From NCBI GenBank assembly GCA_009704345.1, contig WLEH01000043.1, positions 1 to 7,616 on the forward strand: a stretch of DNA of 7,616 nucleotides. The letters run 5' to 3'. Below, piece after piece: positions 1 to 5,648 of this stretch. Position 1 is the first letter of the stretch. Each line of letters opens with the position of its first letter. Under the pieces are notes generated by a model. The model saw only the letters and a list, made by a program, of their open reading frames with translations. It did not search any database and was not told the DNA's origin. A program made the translations under genes and the position numbers. Source of the stretch: Actinomycetota bacterium (GTDB taxonomy: Bacteria; Actinomycetota; Actinomycetes; S36-B12; UBA5976).

Positions 1-1
1 T

Positions 2-223
2 ACTTACATTAAGGATAATGTCACTAAACCAGTTGTCGGTTATGTTGCTGGCTTCACCGCACCTGAAGGAAAAACCATGGGACATGCTGGCGCAATTGTT
101 TCTGGTTCAGCTGGCACCGCACAAGCAAAACAAGACGCATTAGAGGCAGTTGGTGTGAAGGTTGGAAAGACACCATCACAGGCAGCTGAGTTAATGCGTC
201 AAATAATGAACAACTTGAAGTAG
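2..223 (+). CDS. sucD: Succinyl-CoA synthetase (ADP-forming) alpha subunit, 3' end only
   Basis: This is the C-terminal 73 residues of SucD; the N-terminal CoA-binding Rossmann domain lies left of the window. With SucC, the enzyme interconverts succinyl-CoA and succinate with substrate-level ATP/GTP formation in the TCA cycle, in the cytoplasm. The diagnostic stretch PEGKTMGHAGAIVSG is present. Its histidine (codon 83-85) corresponds to the active-site phosphohistidine of the family (His246 in E. coli SucD). The tail, with TAQAKQDAL, GVKVGKTPSQ and an AELM helix, is the usual SucD ending, so the 3' end looks intact. The frame is read from base 2 and stops with TAG at 221-223. The next gene begins 2 bases later, which suggests co-transcription. 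The identification is secure despite the short fragment. Confidence 0.95.
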   Translation, partial: TYIKDNVTKPVVGYVAGFTAPEGKTMGHAGAIVSGSAGTAQAKQDALEAVGVKVGKTPSQAAELMRQIMNNLK

Positions 224-225
224 TT

Positions 226-1395
226 ATGGCGGCAACAGATCCGGCGGTAAATCCTCGAGATCTAGTTATTCCTTCAACTATTGCAGCGCTTTGGGCGATT
301 AGTTTTGGCGTAGTCATTTCAGCACTGCCAATTTTGCTAGTTTGGACCCTTGGTGCATCAGGGGCTGGATCGCTCGGCGCTGCGGTGCGAGCATCATTTC
401 TGGCTTGGCCAGTAAGTCATGGTGTGCCAATTGCCATCACATCAGTTCGAATTGATTTGCTTCCGCTGTTAACAATTTTGTTTCCGATATTTATTCTGCG
501 CCGAGCTGCGATAAGAATTTTTCGCATTGTGCCATTTAGTTGGCCACATTTCTCTGCCATTGCTGTGCCTATTGTGCTGCTTAATTCGCTGATTGGCTTT
601 TTACTGGCTTGGTTGATTAGTGATGATGTCTTTGCTATTTCGCCTTTTCAAGCTGTTTTGATTATGCCCATAATCACTTTTGCTGCAACCTGCTTTGCTG
701 CTATCAAAGTTTATGGCTGGCCCAAATATGAATTACCAAGTTCGATTAAGTTTGGGGTTCGGGTTGGAATTCTAAACACAGCAATTTTGTTAATTTTCGG
801 ATTGGGATTAGCGGTTGTAATGCTTAGCTTAAATCTGGCAAGTGCGCTTGAAGTTGCCGCTTCTATTGCTGATACTACTTCTGAAAAGTTATTGACTTGG
901 CTTTTAACTTTTGGCTATTTACCAATTGCAATGATTTGGGGATATGCCTGGTTGCTTGGGCCAGGCGTCGCAACTGGTGTGGATTCGGCGGCATCGTTTG
1001 CTTTTATCGATCAAACTGCACTACCAGCGCTACCTTGGTTAGCCGCGCTACCAAGCACAGCAGTTACTGATGGCTGGTATTTATTGTTAGTGCCGATTTT
1101 GATTTCAGTATTTCTAGTTTCATTAATGTGGTGGTCGCTACATAATGAAAGTTTTCGAACGATTTTTACAAATGTGTTGGCGGGCTTATCCGTTATTGTG
1201 ATAACTACAGTTTTGCTCAGCCTGGTTGGCGGCGGCGCAATTGGTCCTGGTCGACTTGCAGTTTTTGGACCGCAATGGCTGCCAATGATTGGTGGCGTAT
1301 TTATTACTATCGCGCCCGCCTTTGGTTTACTGCTGACTTTAGAAGCCATCAGGCGATGGTTTCGTAGCCGTAAGTTGAGAAAATCTGATGCGTAA
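226..1395 (+). CDS. DUF6350 family polytopic membrane protein (PerM-like)
   Basis: This is a 389-residue integral membrane protein. About nine hydrophobic segments are visible, near residues 18-42, 75-91, 109-131, 141-161, 180-203, 224-244, 284-303, 312-336 and 352-373. It ends in a basic tail (RRWFRSRKLRK) that is probably cytoplasmic. The motif around residues 244-276 (LGPGVATG followed by LPALPWLAALP) is what I recognise as the DUF6350 signature. Its place between sucD and purN is where Mycobacterium tuberculosis carries PerM (Rv0955), linked in the literature to cell division and persistence. Orthology to PerM is inferred from position and motif, and no biochemical role is shown here. The ATG at 226 is chosen because an in-frame TGA at 187-189 leaves no earlier start. 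A weak GAAG lies 5 bases upstream and inside sucD. The 3' end overlaps purN by 8 bases. Confidence 0.85.
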   Translation: MAATDPAVNPRDLVIPSTIAALWAISFGVVISALPILLVWTLGASGAGSLGAAVRASFLAWPVSHGVPIAITSVRIDLLPLLTILFPIFILRRAAIRIFRIVPFSWPHFSAIAVPIVLLNSLIGFLLAWLISDDVFAISPFQAVLIMPIITFAATCFAAIKVYGWPKYELPSSIKFGVRVGILNTAILLIFGLGLAVVMLSLNLASALEVAASIADTTSEKLLTWLLTFGYLPIAMIWGYAWLLGPGVATGVDSAASFAFIDQTALPALPWLAALPSTAVTDGWYLLLVPILISVFLVSLMWWSLHNESFRTIFTNVLAGLSVIVITTVLLSLVGGGAIGPGRLAVFGPQWLPMIGGVFITIAPAFGLLLTLEAIRRWFRSRKLRKSDA

Positions 1396-1972
1396 GTTAG
1401 TTGTGTTGGCATCAGGGAGTGGGAGCTTGTTACAAGCTTTAATTGATGCGCCAGCTAATGGTGTTACGTATCAGATTTCTGCTGTAATTGGTGATTCCCC
1501 AACTGCGACTGCGCTAACTAGAGCGCAATCAGCTGGTATTCCTGCCATCGCGTTGCCCAAAACTGGGCTGAGCGCTGACCAATGGCAGCAGGAGTTGAAA
1601 ACAGCAGTGATGAGTTTTGCCCCAGATTTAGTTGTCTCAGCTGGATTTATGCGAATAATAAAGTCAGATCTTTTTAAGTTAATACCAACTATCAACGCGC
1701 ATCCGTCGTTGCTGCCAAATTTCCCAGGCAGTCATGCCGTTGCTGATGCACTTGCTGCTGGCGTATCCGAAACTGGTGCGACGGTGCACTACGTTGACGC
1801 TGGGGTAGATACTGGAGAAATAATTGCGCAGCAAGCAGTGCAGGTTCTCCCAGGTGACACCGAATCTTCGCTCCATGAGCGGATCAAAGTTGTCGAACGT
1901 AACCAATTAGTATCAGTTGTGGTTAGGTTATGCCAACAAGATGACCTTTGGGCGGGATTGCGCGATGACTGA
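1388..1972 (+). CDS. purN: Phosphoribosylglycinamide formyltransferase (GAR transformylase)
   Basis: This cytoplasmic 194-residue enzyme transfers the formyl group of 10-formyl-tetrahydrofolate to GAR, the third step of de novo purine synthesis. The phosphate-binding loop is ASGSGSLLQAL (residues 8-18), of the actinobacterial type. GFMRII (86-91) and INAHPSLLP (102-110) follow. The catalytic triad equivalent to E. coli Asn106, His108 and Asp144 is Asn103, His105 and Asp141 (in VDTGEII). The C-terminal LHERIKVVER (162-171) is typical, and the protein ends soon after, so it is slightly shorter than many homologues. The ATG at 1388 overlaps the end of the DUF6350 gene (ATGCGTAA, 8 bases) with only a weak GAGA upstream, which suggests translational coupling. 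Its stop overlaps the purH start. Confidence 0.97.
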   Translation: MRKLVVLASGSGSLLQALIDAPANGVTYQISAVIGDSPTATALTRAQSAGIPAIALPKTGLSADQWQQELKTAVMSFAPDLVVSAGFMRIIKSDLFKLIPTINAHPSLLPNFPGSHAVADALAAGVSETGATVHYVDAGVDTGEIIAQQAVQVLPGDTESSLHERIKVVERNQLVSVVVRLCQQDDLWAGLRDD

Positions 1973-3488
1973 TTTGCTACCAATCAACCGGGCGTTGATT
2001 TCAGTATCGGATAAATCTGGCTTGGCTGAATTAGTGAAAGCACTAATTTCAGCAAAAGTTGAAATTGTCTCAACCGGCAGCACTGCGGCAAAAATTAGAG
2101 ATCTCGGCGCAGAAGTAACTGATGTTTCAAAAGTAACAAATTTTGCTGAGATGTTAGATGGTCGAGTGAAGACACTGCATCCCAATATTCATGCCGGAAT
2201 ATTGGCTGATAAATCCAACACTTCTCATCTGGCTCAATTGCAGAGCGCGGGTATCGCTGCCTTTGATTTAGTGGTGGTTAATCTATATCCGTTTACCCAA
2301 ACTATTGCCGCTGGTGCAGATTTTGCTACTGCAATTGAGAATATTGATATTGGCGGCCCAGCGATGGTCCGGGCCGCGGCAAAGAATTTCAACTCAATTG
2401 CGGTCGTAACTGATCCTGTGCAATATGACGTGGTGATAGCACAACTTTCTAATGGTGGTTTTAGTTATGAAACCAGATTAGAGTTAGCGAAGGCGGCATT
2501 TGCACACACTGCAAAATATGACAGCGCAATTGCAACTTGGTTAACTAAAGCAGAAATGGGATTTGTTAGTTTAGTTGGTACTAAAACCCAAGACCTGAGA
2601 TATGGTGAAAATCCACAACAGCATGCTGCGCTTTATCAAAGTTCTAACAATGGCATAGCAAGCGCTAAGCAATTACAAGGCAAAGAGTTATCGTTTAATA
2701 ATTTAGTTGATGCCGATGCAGCCTGGCGTGCTGCGCAAGAGCATCTTGAGCCGACAGTTGCAATTATTAAGCACACCAATCCGTGTGGTTTAGCTACTGC
2801 AAAAACTATTGCAGCGGCATACCTGAAGGCACACAATTGCGATCCAGTTTCTGCGTTTGGTGCCGTTATTGCAACTAATCGAGAAGTGGATGAGGAATTT
2901 GCAAGCCATAATGCCGATATATTCACTGAGGTGATTGCTGCACCAAGTTTTTCAACTGGAGCTTTAGAAAAATTTGCGAGCCGGAAGAATTTACGTCTAT
3001 TGCAAGTTGCCCCCGGATCTGATCAGATTGAAATCAAACAAATCAGCGGCGGCTTTTTGGTCCAACAGCCAGATCATTTTCAAAGCGCTGGCGATGATCT
3101 ATCGAATTGGCATTTAGTTTCTGGCTCGGCCGCTAACGATGAGGTGTTGGCCGATCTACAATTTGCTTGGCGCAGCGTGCGTGCCGTTAAATCAAATGCG
3201 ATCGTTTTGGCAAAAGATTTGGCTACGGTGGGTATTGGCATGGGTCAAGTTAATCGAGTTGATTCAGTTCGCCTTGCAGTTTCAAGAGCTGGCGACCGGG
3301 CGAATGGTGCAGTTGCGGCAAGCGATGCTTTCTTCCCATTTGCCGATGGCGTATCAGAATTAATTGCCGCAGGCGTTACGGCAATAGTGCAGCCAGGTGG
3401 ATCAGTTAGAGATGCGGAAGTAATTGCAGCGGCTGCTGAAGCTGGAGTCACGATGTACCTCACTGGCGTGAGACACTTTTGGCATTGA
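1965..3488 (+). CDS. purH: Bifunctional AICAR transformylase / IMP cyclohydrolase
   Basis: PurH carries out the last two steps of IMP synthesis: formylation of AICAR with 10-formyl-tetrahydrofolate, then ring closure. From the ATG at 1965 it has 507 residues, normal for the family. The N-terminal MGS-like cyclohydrolase domain (about 1-195) shows STGSTA (37-42), DGRVKTLHP (65-73), NLYPF (106-110) and IDIGGPAMVRAAAKN (127-141). The C-terminal AICAR transformylase domain shows LRYGENPQQH (211-220), KELSFNNLVDAD (240-251), the catalytic Lys269-His270 pair in IIKHTNPCG, DPVSAFG, KSNAIV, GMGQVNRVDS and QPGGSVRD. In-frame starts at 1917 (TTG) and 1941 (ATG) would add 16 or 8 residues. I prefer 1965 because it puts RALISVSDK at the usual distance from the N-terminus, overlaps the purN stop (ATGACTGA) and has GGGA 7 bases upstream. 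The C-terminus is RHFWH, where RHFRH is common. Confidence 0.96.
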   Translation: MTDLLPINRALISVSDKSGLAELVKALISAKVEIVSTGSTAAKIRDLGAEVTDVSKVTNFAEMLDGRVKTLHPNIHAGILADKSNTSHLAQLQSAGIAAFDLVVVNLYPFTQTIAAGADFATAIENIDIGGPAMVRAAAKNFNSIAVVTDPVQYDVVIAQLSNGGFSYETRLELAKAAFAHTAKYDSAIATWLTKAEMGFVSLVGTKTQDLRYGENPQQHAALYQSSNNGIASAKQLQGKELSFNNLVDADAAWRAAQEHLEPTVAIIKHTNPCGLATAKTIAAAYLKAHNCDPVSAFGAVIATNREVDEEFASHNADIFTEVIAAPSFSTGALEKFASRKNLRLLQVAPGSDQIEIKQISGGFLVQQPDHFQSAGDDLSNWHLVSGSAANDEVLADLQFAWRSVRAVKSNAIVLAKDLATVGIGMGQVNRVDSVRLAVSRAGDRANGAVAASDAFFPFADGVSELIAAGVTAIVQPGGSVRDAEVIAAAAEAGVTMYLTGVRHFWH

Positions 3489-3500
3489 GATGATTAAGAC

Positions 3501-4334
3501 ATGAGCAAGCTCCTAGATGGCAAGGCATTAGCAAACCAAGTCAAAACGGAATTAATTGAACGGGTTGCAAAATTACCAAACAAACCCGGCCTTGCCACGG
3601 TTTTGGTTGGTGACGATCCAGCAAGTCATTCTTATGTGGCTGGTAAACATCGAGATTGTGCTGAAGTAGGGATTGCCTCTATTCAAATTGTTTTACCTGC
3701 AACTGCAACGCAAGCGCAAATAATTGCTGAAGTAGAAAAACTAAATCAAGATCCTGCTTGTACCGGAATGATTGTGCAGTTACCCTTGCCAAAAAATGTT
3801 GATGTTGGCAAAGTGTTAGCTGCGATTGATCCAGCAAAAGACGCCGATGGCTTGCATCCAGTGAATTTAGGAAATTTAGTTTTAGGAGTAGCGGCACCAC
3901 TGCCATGCACGCCTCGCGGGATTATTTATTTACTAAATCATTATGGAATTTTTGTTGCTGGCAAAGAAATAGTAGTAGTTGGCCGTGGCACTACCGTTGG
4001 TCGTCCATTAGGACTGTTGCTAACTAGGAAAACTGAAAATGCAACAGTGGTGCTGTGTCATACTGGCACAAAAGATATTTCAAAATACACCAGGTCAGCC
4101 GACATCGTTATCGCTGCAGCGGGAAATCCTGGCATGATTTTGGGGGATTGGGTAAAGCCAGATTCAGTGTTGGTAGATGTTGGGATTTCTAGAACTGAGG
4201 CTGGTTTGATTGGTGACATTTCAGCACAAGCTATTGCCAAAAGTTCTTGGCATGCGCCAGTGCCAGGTGGTGTAGGTCCAATGACTCGCGCGATGCTGTT
4301 GTTAAATGTAGTTGAGGCAGCGGAGCGCAGATGA
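3501..4334 (+). CDS. folD: Bifunctional methylene-THF dehydrogenase / methenyl-THF cyclohydrolase
   Basis: FolD (277 residues, cytoplasmic) oxidises 5,10-methylene-tetrahydrofolate with NADP and hydrolyses the product to 10-formyl-tetrahydrofolate, the donor used by the PurN and PurH encoded just upstream. The catalytic YxxxK motif is Tyr45 and Lys49 (SYVAGK). VQLPLP (92-97, Gln93) and KDADGLHPVN (113-122, Asp115) form the folate site. The NADP-binding loop is GRGTTVGRP (161-169), with Gly in place of the Ser found in many homologues (GRS...); this Gly form is usual in actinobacteria. PVPGGVGPMTRAML (253-266) is the C-terminal signature. The gene starts 12 bases after purH with no strong Shine-Dalgarno sequence, and its stop overlaps the next start (ATGA). 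Everything points to an intact enzyme in the same transcript as the purine genes. Confidence 0.97.
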   Translation: MSKLLDGKALANQVKTELIERVAKLPNKPGLATVLVGDDPASHSYVAGKHRDCAEVGIASIQIVLPATATQAQIIAEVEKLNQDPACTGMIVQLPLPKNVDVGKVLAAIDPAKDADGLHPVNLGNLVLGVAAPLPCTPRGIIYLLNHYGIFVAGKEIVVVGRGTTVGRPLGLLLTRKTENATVVLCHTGTKDISKYTRSADIVIAAAGNPGMILGDWVKPDSVLVDVGISRTEAGLIGDISAQAIAKSSWHAPVPGGVGPMTRAMLLLNVVEAAERR

Positions 4335-4591
4335 TCAGTTGGATAAAGTCCCATTTGATTTGGAGCTTTACCGTTCTGTTAAGTGTGATTGCAGTAATTC
4401 TAATTCTGGCAGACTCTTTTAAATTCGGCGTATTTGTTTTTGCTGCAGCTGCCTTATTACTGGCCACCGCGAGGGGACTGGGCGCAGCTGACCGACTGCT
4501 CCAGGTGCGCAGTAAATGGCTCGATGTGGTGCTTTATCTGGCCTTTGCCACATCGCTAATTCTGCTGGCGCTGGTGATTCCCACCGGTTGA
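4331..4591 (+). CDS. DUF3017 family small membrane protein
   Basis: This is an 86-residue protein of unknown function with three predicted membrane helices (about residues 9-27, 32-47 and 63-83). Between helices 2 and 3 lies a short polar stretch, RLLQVRSKWLDV (55-66), resembling the LLAVRSRxxDV-type motif that I associate with DUF3017. Finding it directly between folD and mdh is also typical of actinobacterial genomes. The ATG at 4331 overlaps the folD stop by 4 bases (ATGA), and a GGAG at 4322-4325 sits 5 bases upstream, so translation is probably coupled to folD. There is no signal peptide distinct from helix 1 and no catalytic-looking motif. Family assignment rests on size, topology, the short motif and context; I cannot name a function. 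Confidence 0.82.
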   Translation: MISWIKSHLIWSFTVLLSVIAVILILADSFKFGVFVFAAAALLLATARGLGAADRLLQVRSKWLDVVLYLAFATSLILLALVIPTG

Positions 4592-4617
4592 GTCAGTTAA
4601 GTCAATCTGGCAGGCAG

Positions 4618-4633
4618 GTATGCTTCCGCATAC
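4618..4633 (+). other. Perfect 6-bp stem-loop in the mdh leader
   Basis: GTATGC and GCATAC form a perfect 6-bp stem around a TTCC tetraloop, inside the only intergenic gap longer than 30 bases (4592-4661). The hairpin is followed by GAATTTACCC, not a T-run, so it is not a standard intrinsic terminator. It ends 17 bases before the mdh ribosome binding site. It could be a transcript-processing or stabilising element in the mdh 5' leader, a weak terminator for the upstream purine/folate genes, or chance. The short repeat GGCAGGCAGG (4609-4618) abuts its left arm. Confidence 0.4.
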
Positions 4634-4650
4634 GAATTTACCCAAATAAC

Positions 4651-4655
4651 GGAGG
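4651..4655 (+). promoter_or_regulatory. Strong ribosome binding site of mdh
   Basis: GGAGG, 6 bases (AAATCC) before the mdh ATG, is a near-ideal Shine-Dalgarno sequence and fixes the start at 4662. It is the strongest such site in the window; most upstream genes depend on overlaps or very short gaps. This suggests mdh is translated independently and at high level. Confidence 0.85.
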
Positions 4656-4661
4656 AAATCC

Positions 4662-5618
4662 ATGGCTCGCTCAGGGGTCGTTTCAGTCATTGGCGCAGGT
4701 TTTTATGGTTCAACTACTGCGATGCGATTAGCCGAATATGACATTTTTGAAAAAGTAGTGCTAACTGACATTCTTGAAGGTAAAGCAGAGGGTCTTGCGC
4801 TGGATATGAATCAGTCTCGCGGCATTGAAGGATTTGAAACGTTAGTTGTTGGCCAGACCACCACCGCTGATGGTGCCGGTTATGAAGCTATTGCAGGTTC
4901 TGATGTTGTGGTAATCACAGCAGGTTTGCCGCGTAAGCCAGGCATGAGCCGAATGGACTTAATTGAAGTTAACGCAAAAATTGTTCGATCAGTAGCTGAG
5001 CAAATCGCAAAGCATGCACCAAACGCAGTAGTTATTGTGGTTTCTAATCCATTGGATGAAATGACTGCCTTGACCCAATTAGCAACTGGCTTTGCCAAGA
5101 ACAAAGTAATGGGACAAGCTGGCATGCTCGACACTGCCCGCTTCACTTATTTCGTTGCCGAAACATTGAATGTGCCAGTAGGTAGTGTGCAGACGCTGAC
5201 GTTAGGTTCACATGGCGACACCATGGTGCCAGTGCCATCTCGTTGTTTAGTAAATGGAAAACCGCTTAGCGAATTACTTCCAGCTGAAAAAATTGAAGAA
5301 TTAGTTGTGCGCACTAGAAATGGCGGTGCTGAAATTGTTGGACTACTCAAAACTGGTTCTGCCTACTACGCCCCTTCCGCGGCCGCAGCACGAATGGCAC
5401 GTGCCGTAATTGAAGATTCAAATTCAGTAATGCCGGTTTGCGCTTGGGTTGATGGTGAATATGGCATCTCTGGTGTTTATCTTGGCGTTGAAGCCAAGAT
5501 CGGACGAAATGGCGTAACGGATGTTGTTGAAACTAAGTTAACTGAATCGGAGAAAGCAGAATTGTTAGTTGCAGCTGAAGCAGTTCGCACCAAGCAAGCT
5601 GATGTTCAATCGTTGTAG
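4662..5618 (+). CDS. mdh: Malate dehydrogenase, LDH-like (type 3 / Chloroflexus-type)
   Basis: This 318-residue cytoplasmic enzyme interconverts malate and oxaloacetate with NAD in the TCA cycle. The N-terminal Rossmann motif is VIGAGFYGSTTA (9-20), with Asp36 at the end of the second strand favouring NAD over NADP. LPRKPGMSRMDL (89-100) carries Arg91, which marks malate rather than lactate specificity (lactate dehydrogenases have Gln there), and Arg97. Asn129 is in SNPLDEMT, Asp157 and Arg160 are in MLDTAR, and the catalytic His184 is in GSHGDTMVP. RTRNGGAEIVGLLKTGSAYY (217-236) and the rest of the C-terminal half closely resemble Chloroflexus malate dehydrogenase as I remember it. The better-known actinobacterial enzymes (Streptomyces, Mycobacterium) are instead of the GAAGQIG type. 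Tyr15 replaces the Val or other small residue usual in the dinucleotide loop. The gene has its own strong ribosome binding site and ends with tandem stops, TAG TAA. Confidence 0.96.
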   Translation: MARSGVVSVIGAGFYGSTTAMRLAEYDIFEKVVLTDILEGKAEGLALDMNQSRGIEGFETLVVGQTTTADGAGYEAIAGSDVVVITAGLPRKPGMSRMDLIEVNAKIVRSVAEQIAKHAPNAVVIVVSNPLDEMTALTQLATGFAKNKVMGQAGMLDTARFTYFVAETLNVPVGSVQTLTLGSHGDTMVPVPSRCLVNGKPLSELLPAEKIEELVVRTRNGGAEIVGLLKTGSAYYAPSAAAARMARAVIEDSNSVMPVCAWVDGEYGISGVYLGVEAKIGRNGVTDVVETKLTESEKAELLVAAEAVRTKQADVQSL

Positions 5619-5637
5619 TAACTAAATCAATCTAAAC

Positions 5638-5642
5638 AGGAG
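5638..5642 (+). promoter_or_regulatory. Ribosome binding site of icd
   Basis: AGGAG lies 6 bases before the GTG at 5649 and decides this non-ATG start. The 30-base gap after mdh (5619-5648) is A-rich and holds an extra in-frame TAA directly after the mdh TAG. I see no hairpin or T-run there, so icd probably shares the mdh transcript. Confidence 0.8.
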
Positions 5643-5648
5643 AGTGCA

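Noticed and set aside
1011..1412. 133-codon open frame on the minus strand opposite the end of the DUF6350 gene
   Set aside because: It lies entirely under the DUF6350 gene and the purN start, which carry recognisable motifs. Its translation is low-complexity and Ser/Thr/Pro-rich with no family resemblance, as expected of an antisense shadow.
1424..1438. Palindrome AGCTTGTTACAAGCT shortly after the purN start
   Set aside because: It has 7-base arms around one base and lies within the codons for the PurN phosphate loop. Roughly one such match is expected by chance in a window this size, and nothing nearby suggests an operator.
1917..1964. Longer PurH start at TTG 1917 or ATG 1941
   Set aside because: The extra residues have no counterpart in the family and sit within the purN coding sequence. 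The ATG at 1965 gives the normal N-terminal spacing and a stop-start overlap like that at the DUF6350/purN junction.
4618..4642. Intrinsic terminator after the DUF3017 gene
   Set aside because: The hairpin is short (6 bp) and has no T-run after it, so I annotate it only as a stem-loop of unknown role.
4516..4731. 71-codon plus-strand open frame bridging the DUF3017 gene and the start of mdh
   Set aside because: It overlaps two better-supported genes in another frame, contains the mdh ribosome binding site and has no recognisable protein features.
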